Below are positions 34,497 to 41,843 of a DNA stretch of 64,000 bases, piece after piece. Position numbers and translations under genes: made by a program. Within the stretch, counting starts at the first letter, position 1. Each line of letters opens with the position of its first letter. The notes beneath the pieces are model-generated. The model had not been told where the DNA came from. It did no database searches and saw only the letters and a program-made list of their open reading frames with translations. Origin of the DNA: JAGLQA01 sp023135565 (lineage in GTDB: Bacteria > Acidobacteriota > Aminicenantia > UBA2199); NCBI GenBank assembly GCA_030639305.1, contig DAOWCY010000006.1, positions 1 through 64,000 of the forward strand. Reading direction: 5' to 3'.

Positions 34497-34529
34497 TAAC
34501 AATCCAGTTTTGGAAAAACCGGATTGTTA
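34497..34529. other. Stem-loop in the AraC-glycosyltransferase gap
   Basis: TAACAATCCAGTTTT and the complementary GAAAAACCGGATTGTTA form a stem of about 15 bp with one mismatch and a tiny loop. There is no U-tract. It could be a terminator for the AraC gene or a protein-binding site. Confidence 0.5.
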
Positions 34530-34530
34530 C

Positions 34531-34575
34531 AGCCTTCAGCTTTCGGCCTTCAGCAAACGGGCATTCGAGAACTCA
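34531..34575 (+). repeat. CAGCCTTCAGC-type repeat, copy 2
   Basis: CAGCCTTCAGCTTTCGGCC then TTCAGCAAACGGGCATTCG and AGAACTC, as at 6259-6310. The following 34592-34615 (GGCTGAATGCCGAATGCTG) is a decayed inverted echo. Confidence 0.7.
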
Positions 34576-34641
34576 AAGGGGTACGGAGCAGTCCGGCTGA
34601 ATGCCGAATGCTGAAAGTTGCTATCGGCTGTTTTCTAATTT

Positions 34642-35037
34642 TTACTTTTGTCTTTTTTTGTCTTTGTCGGCGCTGTTTTTTAACTCTTTATATTTACCGG
34701 GAGATGCGCCGAAATATTCTCTGAAAACCCGGATAAAATAATCATAACAATAGTATCCGGTTTTTTCCGCTATCTCTCTTATCGATAAACCGGGTTCCTC
34801 TTGTAATAAAAAAGCAGCCTGGTTGATTTTTATCCTGAATATATATTCTTCGATGGTTATTTTTTTTTCTTTTTTGAAACTCCGCCATAATCGTGTTCGG
34901 CTAAGGCCTAATTCGCCGGCAATACTTTCAACCGAGAGAGTCTCCAGTTCTTCAAATTGTAGTGTTAATACATATTCTACGACAAGGTCGGATTCGGTTA
35001 AATTTTTTTCACTTAAATATATACCCATGGTGGCCAC
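34642..35037 (-). CDS. Short AraC-family DNA-binding protein
   Basis: 131 residues, essentially only the AraC double helix-turn-helix domain. The first HTH is SVESIAGELGLSRTRLWRSF, the second SIREIAEKTGYYCYDYFIRV, and the C-terminal motif is FREYFGASPGKYKE. There is no effector or sensor domain, so it acts as an orphan DNA-binding unit. The start is either GTG 35037 or ATG 35028; neither has a clear Shine-Dalgarno. The C-terminal tail is Lys/Asp-rich. Confidence 0.85.
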   Translation of the reverse strand: MATMGIYLSEKNLTESDLVVEYVLTLQFEELETLSVESIAGELGLSRTRLWRSFKKEKKITIEEYIFRIKINQAAFLLQEEPGLSIREIAEKTGYYCYDYFIRVFREYFGASPGKYKELKNSADKDKKRQK

Positions 35038-35125
35038 ATGTTTGTGTTAAAAAATAACGAATTGGTTTCTTTTAGCCATTCTCAGGATTCATCTATCATA
35101 GTAACATTAATTGGATATAGAGAGC

Positions 35126-35341
35126 AACCATGAAAATTGTTACAATATATGCCCGGCGTTAACCTTAGATACGGAAAGACTGTCTATAACAAGGTCTTCG
35201 TGGTTTGAGGGAGAGGTGCTGCCGCCTAAAATTCACCTTTTCTCAAAACCGGGGGAAAATTTTCAAGGCTGAAAAACCGCATCAGAAGAGGGTCTTGGGG
35301 AAAAATGCCCTTAACCCCGGATTGTAACAATTTTCATGGTT
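35126..35341. mobile_element. MITE-like element with 21-bp perfect terminal inverted repeats
   Basis: The 21 bases at 35126-35146 (start AACCATGAAAATTGTTAC) are repeated exactly in inverse at 35321-35341. Beyond them the ends show further imperfect inverse similarity (CCCGGCGTTAACC versus CCGGGGTTAAGGG read inward from the right end). The 216-base element has no coding capacity. No obvious target duplication was seen (left flank TAGAGAGC, right flank CCCGGCAG). Confidence 0.6.
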
Positions 35342-35446
35342 CCCGGCAGATATGGCTCCCGGTAATGGAATAATGGTATATTATTTCCCAGGCATAGGAA
35401 ATCGAGCAAAAAGTGGGCGGCGCCCACAACCTATGAGGGGCTGGTC

Positions 35447-35530
35447 AATTAACATTTAAACAATTAGCATTTAGCATGTTAAATCCGACAAAGGCTGGTG
35501 TTGTCGGATGCTAAATTTTCAATGTTAATT
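35447..35530. repeat. Nested inverted-repeat hairpin
   Basis: AATTAACATT (35447) pairs with AATGTTAATT (35521), TTAGCAT with ATGCTAA inside it, and TCCGACA with TGTCGGA at the centre. The whole 84 bases fold on themselves with bulges. The rest of the 35342-35590 region has no gene. Confidence 0.6.
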
Positions 35531-35590
35531 GCTAATTTTACAATGTTCCGCACCTTTCCGCGAACATCCCGAACATTTACTTTAAAACGC

Positions 35591-35619
35591 TTGACAAAGG
35601 ATACTATTTCTGATATAAA
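35591..35619 (+). promoter_or_regulatory. Strong promoter ahead of the legumain-like gene
   Basis: TTGACA (35591-35596), exactly 17 bases, TATAAA (35614-35619). The transcript would have a 5' leader of about 240 bases that contains a repeat at 35721-35835. Confidence 0.7.
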
Positions 35620-35720
35620 GTTTTCCTGGACCTGTTAGTCCGTATCGGTAGCTAAGAACAACGAAAACTACAGCAGCTAATCACCACAGCGAATTCTCAC
35701 CCGGATACCGGGAAAAACAA

Positions 35721-35835
35721 AGCCCGCGGCGCGGGCACCCTATAAGCAGAACCGCGGGGGGACGGCGTCCCCAGCCTATAAGCCGCTGCGCGGCAAAAAC
35801 AGCAGCGGCGGGGAATCCAAAACCCGAAGTGTGAT
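35721..35835 (+). repeat. GGGGAATCCAAAACCCG-type repeat in 5' leader
   Basis: GCCCGCGGCGCGGGCACCC, TATAAG, GGGGACGGCGTCCCC, AGCCTATAAGCCGCTGCG, CGGCAAAAACAGCAGC and GGGGAATCCAAAACCCG. The same order is found inside the gene at 40067-40153 and inverted at 62438-62516. Confidence 0.75.
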
Positions 35836-35869
35836 AAAAAAAAACAAACTTTAAAATAGGAGGAAAAAT

Positions 35870-36739
35870 ATGACATCAACAAAAAAACTCTCTCACGGGA
35901 AAACTTTAAGTTTATTACTGGTGTTTTCCTTAGTATTAAGTGTTAGCCTCTCGGCCACTCCACCACCGGTGCCGAAATTCGCTGTGGTGGTAGTAGGCGC
36001 CAATCAAGCCGACCCGGAAAGTATGCATATCGCTTTCGGGAATACCGGCGACCGGGTGTACAGCACCCTGAAAACAAAAGGCTTTACGGACGCCAACATT
36101 CTCTATTTAAGCTGGGATTTCGGCCCTAACCCGAATGTGGACGGTCTCTCCACGAAAGCCAATATCTCCTGGGGTTTGCAAACCTGGCTGCGTAACAACC
36201 TCAACAACGGCCTGATGGACGAAACCGTGGTGATCTATTTTATCGATCACGGCGGTGTGAATGTGGGCGGTTATTTTTTCGTACCCTTTGATAACCCCAC
36301 CAATTTCGTTTATGATTGGGAACTCAGCAATTGGGTCAACATAGGGCTGTCCGAATGGGTTATCACCACGAATTACAATGTTTGCAACATCGTTATCGAA
36401 ACCTGTTTCAGCGGCAACCTCATCGGTTGGACCCCCACCGGCCTCAGCGGTCCGAACCGGATCGTAGTTACCGCTACGGATACTATGCTGCAAGCCTATT
36501 CCTGGTGGATGCCGCCCCAGATATGGTATGACCAGCGCCCGGCAGATTCCAACGGGGAGGCGATTTTTTCTTACTACTTCTTGAAGATGATCGGTGCCGG
36601 CAGAGATGTGCAGATGGCTTTTAACCGGTCTTTTATCCAGACGGTTAATGAAGTCCTTCGCCTGGCTTTACTCTCCGGGGGCAATGAGCAGCAGAATCCC
36701 ATGATCGACAATCAATGTCCAGGTCAACTTTTCTGGTAG
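35870..36739 (+). CDS. Secreted legumain-like (C13/caspase-fold) cysteine peptidase
   Basis: 289 residues. A signal peptide (KTLSLLLVFSLVLSVSLSA, about 12-30) is followed by the caspase-like fold: FAVVVVGANQADP, SMHIAFGNTGDRVY, catalytic His in VVIYFIDHGGVNVGG and catalytic Cys in IVIETCFSGN. Legumain/C13 enzymes have HG and the C-x-SG pattern in these places. The predicted protein is exported. AGGAGG precedes the ATG. It is monocistronic, bounded by a strong promoter and a stem-loop. The biological substrate is unknown. Confidence 0.85.
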   Translation: MTSTKKLSHGKTLSLLLVFSLVLSVSLSATPPPVPKFAVVVVGANQADPESMHIAFGNTGDRVYSTLKTKGFTDANILYLSWDFGPNPNVDGLSTKANISWGLQTWLRNNLNNGLMDETVVIYFIDHGGVNVGGYFFVPFDNPTNFVYDWELSNWVNIGLSEWVITTNYNVCNIVIETCFSGNLIGWTPTGLSGPNRIVVTATDTMLQAYSWWMPPQIWYDQRPADSNGEAIFSYYFLKMIGAGRDVQMAFNRSFIQTVNEVLRLALLSGGNEQQNPMIDNQCPGQLFW

Positions 36740-36766
36740 AGAATTAGCTATCCCGTTTTTCAACAA

Positions 36767-36799
36767 GCAGCCCGGGAGTTGTTTTAATTCCCGGGCTGC
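36767..36799 (+). terminator. Stem-loop after the legumain-like gene
   Basis: GCAGCCCGGGAG pairs with TTCCCGGGCTGC across a nine-base loop, 28 bases after the stop. Followed by CTGTTCTCC, so a weak U-tract only. Confidence 0.6.
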
Positions 36800-36891
36800 C
36801 TGTTCTCCAACGTAACTATTCACCCGGTTGTTTATCGATTTGGGATATGGTATAGTGTTGCCTTCGACTTCGTCGTAAGAGGTAATCTATC

Positions 36892-37455
36892 ATGTCTAAA
36901 AAAAACAACGAAAATTCTCGATATACGGAAAAGAAGAGCCGCGGCGGTAGATATGTCGGCCTCAAAATATTTTCCGGTATCGTTTCGGTGGCCCTGATCG
37001 CAGCCACTATCCACATCCAGGGCGTAAAAAACGTTCATAAAAAAGAACTGGTAAAAATCAGTTTACAATTCCAGGATTTGAATGAACAGGTTTCCCAAAT
37101 CGAAAATACCAAAAAGAAAAGAAGCGATTTTTTCAAAAACAAATTCCTGATCGACTATCCGCCGCGTTATTCTTTTGCAGTTTCCGATTTTACCCGGCGC
37201 TTAAGTTTGACCGCCCCAGGCGGCATGAAGTTCGACTCCATGGAGATAAGACCCGGGCCGCGGAATTTTACTTTTTCTCTCAGCGGCAGGGTAAAACCCG
37301 CCGAAAGTGGAAAAATGAACCGGCTGTTTTTCGAGTTTTACCGCGAATTAGAGAGTTTCGACAACCTGATGCATGTTGTACCTTCTAAGAAAGAGGTCGA
37401 TGCAGCGGGCCGGGGTTTGTTTTTTAGCATAGACGGGGAGGTGGAAGTAGAATGA
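36892..37455 (+). CDS. PilN-like membrane protein
   Basis: 187 residues: short basic N-terminus, one transmembrane helix (about 24-43), a coiled coil with SLQFQDLNEQVSQIENTKKK, then an alpha/beta domain. This is the build of PilN/GspL-C-type inner-membrane assembly proteins of type IV pili or type II secretion. Sequence similarity cannot be confirmed by eye; the assignment rests on architecture and on the overlapping PilO-like gene. No pilM, pilP or pilQ adjoins. Confidence 0.5.
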   Translation: MSKKNNENSRYTEKKSRGGRYVGLKIFSGIVSVALIAATIHIQGVKNVHKKELVKISLQFQDLNEQVSQIENTKKKRSDFFKNKFLIDYPPRYSFAVSDFTRRLSLTAPGGMKFDSMEIRPGPRNFTFSLSGRVKPAESGKMNRLFFEFYRELESFDNLMHVVPSKKEVDAAGRGLFFSIDGEVEVE

Positions 37456-38216
37456 AGAAAGGACGCTTAATGGTTGGGATAAGCGGTATTTTATTAATTA
37501 TCGCAGTAGTGTTTGTTTATTTATCGTTCTATTTTTTTCCCACTGTAGAAGACATCAACAAGTATAGACGGGAAGCAAAAGATATAAAAGCGCGGCTAGC
37601 TGATTTCGGGCAAGTGGAGAGAAATTTTTCTTTTCCCGACGAAAAAGAGGAAGATTATTTTGAAAAAGCGGGAAAGGAATTTAAAAATAAAATCCCCAAA
37701 ATAAGGGGCAAAGGTGATTTAGCCCGGCTGCTGGACCCGGTTTCCGGTTATTTGCGGGAACTGGCCGGGGCAGATGGCATCGCAGCTCTTGTTATCGAGC
37801 CGGGCAGCGAAGAGGCTGGGAAAGAAGCAGCGGGTTTTTTAAAATACCGGGTTATGCTGCTGCGTTTTACCGGGGAATTAGGAAAAGGGCTTAATTTTAT
37901 CAACCACATTCCCTGGGGTAAATATTACATAGGCGTGGATAAAATCACCCTATCCGGGAGCGGGGAGCTGCCCGGCTTCGGGGTTAAACTCAGGGTCTAT
38001 TATTTCGCTACCGGAGGAGCTTCCGCGCAAACGGACGCAGCCCGGGATACTGCAAAAACCGGCGAAGGGGGTTTAGAGATCGATTTCGATTCGGAAATCT
38101 TATTGGAGCGGGTGTATTATAATGTACCCGAACGTTACATAAAAAGAGAACTGCCCACCGCCCCACTCGCGCCCCGTACGCAGGGGCAGCGTGTGAGCGC
38201 TTTTGATTTTAAATAA
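37452..38216 (+). CDS. PilO-like membrane protein with repeat-encoded C-terminus
   Basis: 254 residues: N-terminal transmembrane helix (GISGILLIIAVVFVYLSFYFF, given here in parts GISGILLIIAVVFV and YLSFYFF), a coiled coil and a C-terminal ferredoxin-like region (FLKYRVMLLRFTGELGKGL), the PilO pattern. It starts with an ATGA overlap on the PilN-like gene. The last 20 or so residues (from PTAPLAPRTQ to SAFDFK) and the stop codon come from a dispersed repeat, so the natural C-terminus has been replaced or extended. Confidence 0.5.
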   Translation: MKKGRLMVGISGILLIIAVVFVYLSFYFFPTVEDINKYRREAKDIKARLADFGQVERNFSFPDEKEEDYFEKAGKEFKNKIPKIRGKGDLARLLDPVSGYLRELAGADGIAALVIEPGSEEAGKEAAGFLKYRVMLLRFTGELGKGLNFINHIPWGKYYIGVDKITLSGSGELPGFGVKLRVYYFATGGASAQTDAARDTAKTGEGGLEIDFDSEILLERVYYNVPERYIKRELPTAPLAPRTQGQRVSAFDFK

Positions 38217-38268
38217 ACAAAAGTTTTGATCAAACTTTTTCAAAAGTTTGGCCCCCGGCAGGGCCGCC
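38161..38268 (+). repeat. Dispersed modular repeat, copy overlapping two gene ends
   Basis: CCCCGTACGCAGGGGCAGC, GTGTGAGCGCTTTTGATT, AAAAGTTTTGATCAAACTTT, TTCAAAAGTTTGGCCCCC and GGCAGGGCCGCC. Its plus strand encodes the end of the PilO-like protein and its minus strand the end of the antitoxin-like protein. Confidence 0.85.
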
Positions 38269-38427
38269 CAATCCTGTGTCTTTAGCGATTTCCTGACATT
38301 TTTGCAGGGCTTCCCTGGCATATTCTATGCCTAATTTCTCTTTTAATTCGGAGAATGAAATCTTTGCTTTTTTAAATCCATGCTTAACAAAATCAACCTC
38401 GTTAATAGAAACGCTTAAAGTCCTCAT
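38230..38427 (-). CDS. Orphan antitoxin-like small protein with repeat-encoded tail
   Basis: 65 residues from ATG 38427 (AACGAGGAAAA upstream). The body MRTLSVSINEVDFVKHGF, then KISFSELKEKLGIEYAREAL and QKCQEIAKDTGL, resembles small antitoxins that accompany PIN-domain toxins. No toxin gene follows. The last twelve residues, GGPAGGQTFEKV, and the stop are translated from the dispersed repeat. It looks like a repeat insertion or deletion removed the toxin and rewrote the antitoxin end. Function is inferred only. Confidence 0.5.
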   Translation of the reverse strand: MRTLSVSINEVDFVKHGFKKAKISFSELKEKLGIEYAREALQKCQEIAKDTGLGGPAGGQTFEKV

Positions 38428-38447
38428 AAATTTTTCCTCGTTATAAA

Positions 38448-38476
38448 TATATAGTATAAATCGCCGCAAAAATCAA
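38448..38476 (-). promoter_or_regulatory. Promoter of the orphan antitoxin
   Basis: On the minus strand TTGATT (38471-38476), 17 bases, TATATA (38448-38453). Confidence 0.5.
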
Positions 38477-38556
38477 CCCCGGCAAAAAAAATCATGCCTT
38501 TACTCCTTGCCGGAGGCCCCGCGGCGCGGGGAGAGGAAATTCCTGAACGCAGCCAA

Positions 38557-39348
38557 CTAAATTTCGATGATTTTGCCGGTTCCTAAAGTGACGAAATTTT
38601 CCCCGAAGGCCGCTTTGATCGCTGCGATGGCCTTATCACCGGTACAGTGAGTAGCACCGATTTTTTTTATGCCTAACTCTTTGAAACGCTCGATAATTTT
38701 TTCTAATTCCACCGCGGATTTTCTCATCAGGTGAAAACCCCCGAAAACAAAGTAAACCTCTTTGTTTTTAAACATCTTTTTGGCCTGTTCTACTATTTCG
38801 ACGATTCCCGGGTGGGCGCAGCCGGTCAAGACGATTAGTCCTTTGGGACTGTCTATAACCAGGGACTGTTCTTTTATTTTATCTCCCATTTCCCCGGTCA
38901 GGAATACATGTTTGCAAATTTCTTTGGGCTTTGCTTCACGAAAAGCCGCAGCCCCGGTTTTTTCGATTTTTTTTATATATTTGTCCGGGGTGGAAGCCGG
39001 CATGTAGACCGGGACATCGTTCTTCACCTTCAGCGCTTCGAAAAGTCCGCCGGTGTGGTCATAGTGATTGTGTGAGATGGCGATGATTTCCATTTTTTGT
39101 AGGTTGACGCCCAATTTTTGTAGGTTGTGGAGTAGAATCGGGGGTTTGGTGCCCGTATCGAATAGGATGGTTTTTTCCGTACCTTCGATCAAACAGGCGA
39201 AACCCCAATCTGCTTTGGTTCCTTCGCTAAACACATAGTTATCGTAGAGGATGGTTATTGTGAGGGAAGGGGCGTCCCCGGCGTTAAGCATCCCCCCTGA
39301 AGCAAAAACAAAAGACACACCCATTACTAAAGAAACTAAATTTTTCAT
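38557..39348 (-). CDS. Exported MBL-fold hydrolase (MJ0937/DHPS-like)
   Basis: 263 residues with an N-terminal signal peptide (LVSLVMGVSFVFASGGMLNA, about 4-23). The metallo-beta-lactamase fold carries ILFDTGT, ISHNHYDHTGGL (HxHxDH), LTGCAHPGIVE and FGGFHLM, the pattern of the archaeal/bacterial family that includes dihydropteroate-synthesis-related hydrolases. The exported location argues against a folate role. Shine-Dalgarno CGGAGGT precedes the ATG. The substrate is unknown. Confidence 0.82.
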   Translation of the reverse strand: MKNLVSLVMGVSFVFASGGMLNAGDAPSLTITILYDNYVFSEGTKADWGFACLIEGTEKTILFDTGTKPPILLHNLQKLGVNLQKMEIIAISHNHYDHTGGLFEALKVKNDVPVYMPASTPDKYIKKIEKTGAAAFREAKPKEICKHVFLTGEMGDKIKEQSLVIDSPKGLIVLTGCAHPGIVEIVEQAKKMFKNKEVYFVFGGFHLMRKSAVELEKIIERFKELGIKKIGATHCTGDKAIAAIKAAFGENFVTLGTGKIIEI

Positions 39349-39475
39349 TGAATACCTCCGAAATTAAATATCCTTATATTATTATACTATTTGTCGGCGT
39401 ATTTGGTTTTCTCTCTCTTTTTCATTGAAATCCGGCTGTTTTTTGTATAAAATAAACAATGGTAAAAAAAACGAT

Positions 39476-41032
39476 ATGAATAAATTGCAAAACGAAATCC
39501 CAGGCAGCCGGGCAAAACTATATATGTACCTCTATATTATTATTACCTGCCTGCTCTGTTTCGGGGCAACCGTTTTCCTGCCCTTAGATCCGGGCTATAA
39601 AAGACTGCTGGAACAACCGACTAAAATCCTGTTGAAAACTCCGATGGCGGCGCTCTTTTTTACTTTTTGTTTTGTGATGCTGTTCTTTTTGCAATTCAAA
39701 CTGACTGAAACTATTAATAAGAAAAAAGCCGTCCTGATCTTAATTATCGTGGGAATTATTTATTTTGTTTCCATGCCTTTTTTCTCATCGGATATTTTCC
39801 TGTATACTTTCAAAGGAAAAATACAAGCCGAACTTTCTCTTAATCCTTACGAATTCGTGAAATATTTCGATACCCCTTACCAATACCTGTCGCCCTGGGT
39901 TTTCGTGCCCCTGGCCTACGGCCCTTTGACCAATTTGGTTTTTAAAACTTTTTATTTCCAGGGCCTTTCGCCGGTGGCAAATATGTATGTCCTGAAAGCT
40001 GTTTTCCTGCTCTTTTATGCAGGCACCGTCCTAATGGTCTACAAATATCTACAGCGGGAAAACAAGCCCAGCACCCAGCGGGTGCACCCTATGAGCCGCG
40101 GCGCGGCAAAAACAATAGACGACGGGGAATCCAAAACCCGCAGTTTGCTAAACAAGCAGAGCCTAAACGACGAAACGGGGAAAAATTTCGTGTTTTTTGC
40201 TCTTTCACCGCTGCTCCTCATCGAAGGTCTCCTCTGCGCCCACTTAGATGTGATGCCGCTTTTTTATTTTATTCTTTCGCTTATTTTTTTACAGAGTGGA
40301 GCTTCAGAAATCATCAAAAACGTGCCTCCGGCGGCCAAAAACCTTTTTGAAAAAAGGTTTCCGGACTTCCAAAAACTTCTGTTGAGCCGCTTCGCGGCAA
40401 ATGTTTTTTTTCCGCTCAGTTTTTTCTGCCTGGGGATGGCCGCCGCATTCAAAGTAAACTATGCCATTTTTATGCTTCCCTTCCTGATCGAAAGCATGAG
40501 AAAAAATAAATGGCACTTCCTGCACGGCGCTTTTTTTGTCCTGCCGGTGGCTGCTTCCATGATATTCTATCCCGATATTAACAAATATATCGGCTCTATT
40601 AAATACGTGGCCTCGCTGACCGGCGTCTCCTGTATAAAACTTTTCGATAAAATCAAACCGCTGCAGTACCTGTTTCTTGTTTTAATCGCAGCGGCATTCG
40701 TTTACTTTCTTTATCTCTACCTCAAAAAAAGAATCGACGTTTTTCGATTCTCTTTTATTTTTTTTATGATCTTCCTGTTTTTTAACAAAATTTTCCAACC
40801 CTGGCATATTTTCCCCATCTACGGGCTGCTCCTATTCCTAAAACCGCGAAAATTCGATTATTTCGGTTTGCTGTCCATGACAGGGATATATTCGGTGTAT
40901 TTTATTTTTTACCAGTGGAATGAGATGCAGAACTTTATCGCATCTGTAATAATCCTGTGCGCAATCGGTTATACGGTTATTTCAGAATTAATCGCCGTCA
41001 AAAAAACAGCAGGGAGGCAGAGTGCAAGATAA
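39476..41032 (+). CDS. GT-C membrane glycosyltransferase with two in-frame repeat insertions
   Basis: About 518 residues with roughly ten transmembrane segments. The loop FFSSDIFLYTFKGKIQ, then LNPYEFVKYFDTPY and PLAYGPL, fits polyprenol-phosphate-sugar GT-C enzymes (Asp in loop 1; NPY; YGPL). Two stretches interrupt otherwise hydrophobic sequence: about residues 198-226 (STQRVHPMSRGAAKTIDDGE) and about 283-309 (PPAAKNLFEKRFPDFQKLLL). Both are translated dispersed repeats that keep the frame open. The start is uncertain: ATG 39476 is preferred over 39425 but lacks a good Shine-Dalgarno. It overlaps the methyltransferase gene by 11 bases, the first of a glycolipid or polysaccharide cluster. 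Confidence 0.72.
   Translation: MNKLQNEIPGSRAKLYMYLYIIITCLLCFGATVFLPLDPGYKRLLEQPTKILLKTPMAALFFTFCFVMLFFLQFKLTETINKKKAVLILIIVGIIYFVSMPFFSSDIFLYTFKGKIQAELSLNPYEFVKYFDTPYQYLSPWVFVPLAYGPLTNLVFKTFYFQGLSPVANMYVLKAVFLLFYAGTVLMVYKYLQRENKPSTQRVHPMSRGAAKTIDDGESKTRSLLNKQSLNDETGKNFVFFALSPLLLIEGLLCAHLDVMPLFYFILSLIFLQSGASEIIKNVPPAAKNLFEKRFPDFQKLLLSRFAANVFFPLSFFCLGMAAAFKVNYAIFMLPFLIESMRKNKWHFLHGAFFVLPVAASMIFYPDINKYIGSIKYVASLTGVSCIKLFDKIKPLQYLFLVLIAAAFVYFLYLYLKKRIDVFRFSFIFFMIFLFFNKIFQPWHIFPIYGLLLFLKPRKFDYFGLLSMTGIYSVYFIFYQWNEMQNFIASVIILCAIGYTVISELIAVKKTAGRQSAR
40067..40153 (+). repeat. In-frame intragenic repeat (GGGGAATCCAAAACCCG type)
   Basis: GGGTGCACCCTATGAGCCGC, GGCGCGGCAAAAACAATAG, ACGGGGAATCCAAAACCCGC and AGTTTGC match the untranslated copies at 35721-35835 and 62438-62516 (inverted). 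Here it is translated within the glycosyltransferase. Confidence 0.75.
40323..40400 (-). repeat. In-frame intragenic repeat (CTTCCAAAAACTT type)
   Basis: TGCCTCCGGCGGCCAAAAAC, TTTTTGAAAAAAGGTTTCCG and GACTTCCAAAAACTTCTGTT, then GAGCCGCTTCGCGGC. It is the inverse of 32795-32877. It is translated within the same glycosyltransferase. Confidence 0.75.
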
Positions 41033-41843
41033 ATCGAAAGAAAAAGCCTTTTTCGACCGTTTTTCCGCTGTCAAAGAGTACGATGTGTTTACGCCCTACG
41101 GCTATAGATCGATCATCGAAGATTATCTAAAGTTAATCGGCAGCCGAGTTGCTAAAAAGGGTACACCTGGGGAAACTAAACAAAAGTTTTTTGGGGGGTC
41201 CAGGGGGGCGATTTTTCAAAAAAGCCCCCCTGGTCGCCGAAGGCAAGAAAAGATAATCGACTTAGGCTGCGGCACCGGGAATTTTACTCGCAGGTTCGCC
41301 GCATCTTACGAAGCCCGTTTTTTCGGCCTCGATATTTCGCAAAAATCGGCGGCCCTGGCTGCCCGGTTGGACCCGGGGATAAACTACTGCGCCGGGGATA
41401 TCGAACATTGTTGTTTTAAAAAGGAAAACTTCGACATAGTGCTTTTTTCCGGCGTACTGCATCATTTCGAGGATTACGAAACCTGCCTGCGGGAAGGTTT
41501 CCGTTTATTAAAAAAAGGCGGCTGTATGCTCTCTTATGACCCCAATATTAAGAATCCCGCTATGTGGCTCTACCGCCACCCGGCCTCTCCTTTTTTCTCG
41601 AAAAAAGGCAAAACCGACAACGAACAACTGCTCTCGGTTTCCCAATTAGCGTTATCTTTGCAAAAAACAGGCTTTACGAATATAGACGTCCACGGCATCG
41701 GCGGCGTCACTTTCAAGTATGTAGAATCGCGTGTAGGGCGGCTTTTACTGCCTTTTTACAACCTTTTCGAAGCGCTGTTGGGACTCATTCCCCCGGCCAA
41801 AAAATACGGTTCTTTTGTTATCGCCTATGGAGAGAAAGCATGA
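41022..41843 (+). CDS. Class I SAM methyltransferase with an in-frame repeat insertion
   Basis: 273 residues starting at GTG 41022 with an overlap of 11 bases. Motif I is IIDLGCGTGNFTRRFA; FFGLDISQKSAALA, YCAGDIEHC and DIVLFSGVLHHFED follow, typical of methyltransferase type 11 enzymes. Residues about 47-75, just before motif I, are encoded by a repeat (KQKFFGGSRGAIFQKSPPGR) and have no place in the family. The last base of the ORF overlaps the next ATG (ATGA). Context suggests methylation of a lipid-linked sugar or similar. Confidence 0.85.
   Translation: MQDKSKEKAFFDRFSAVKEYDVFTPYGYRSIIEDYLKLIGSRVAKKGTPGETKQKFFGGSRGAIFQKSPPGRRRQEKIIDLGCGTGNFTRRFAASYEARFFGLDISQKSAALAARLDPGINYCAGDIEHCCFKKENFDIVLFSGVLHHFEDYETCLREGFRLLKKGGCMLSYDPNIKNPAMWLYRHPASPFFSKKGKTDNEQLLSVSQLALSLQKTGFTNIDVHGIGGVTFKYVESRVGRLLLPFYNLFEALLGLIPPAKKYGSFVIAYGEKA
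41161..41247 (+). repeat. In-frame intragenic repeat (GGTCCAGGGGG type)
   Basis: CAAAAGTTTTTTGGGGGGTC, CAGGGGGGCGATTTTTC, AAAAAGCCCCCCTGGTCGCC and GAAGGCAAG. The untranslated copy at 63251-63325 has the same order and the same 3' end. It forms a long stem (CCAGGGGGGC / GCCCCCCTGG). Confidence 0.8.

Noticed and set aside
35038..35869. Possible CRISPR or tRNA in the large gap
   Set aside because: No regular repeat-spacer pattern and no cloverleaf; the content is a MITE-like unit, a hairpin, a promoter and a repeat.
41564..41839. Long N-terminal extension of the radical SAM frame starting at 41564
   Set aside because: It overlaps the methyltransferase gene in another frame, is basic and low in hydrophobic pattern, and the true start at 41840 has the ATGA overlap and family N-terminus.
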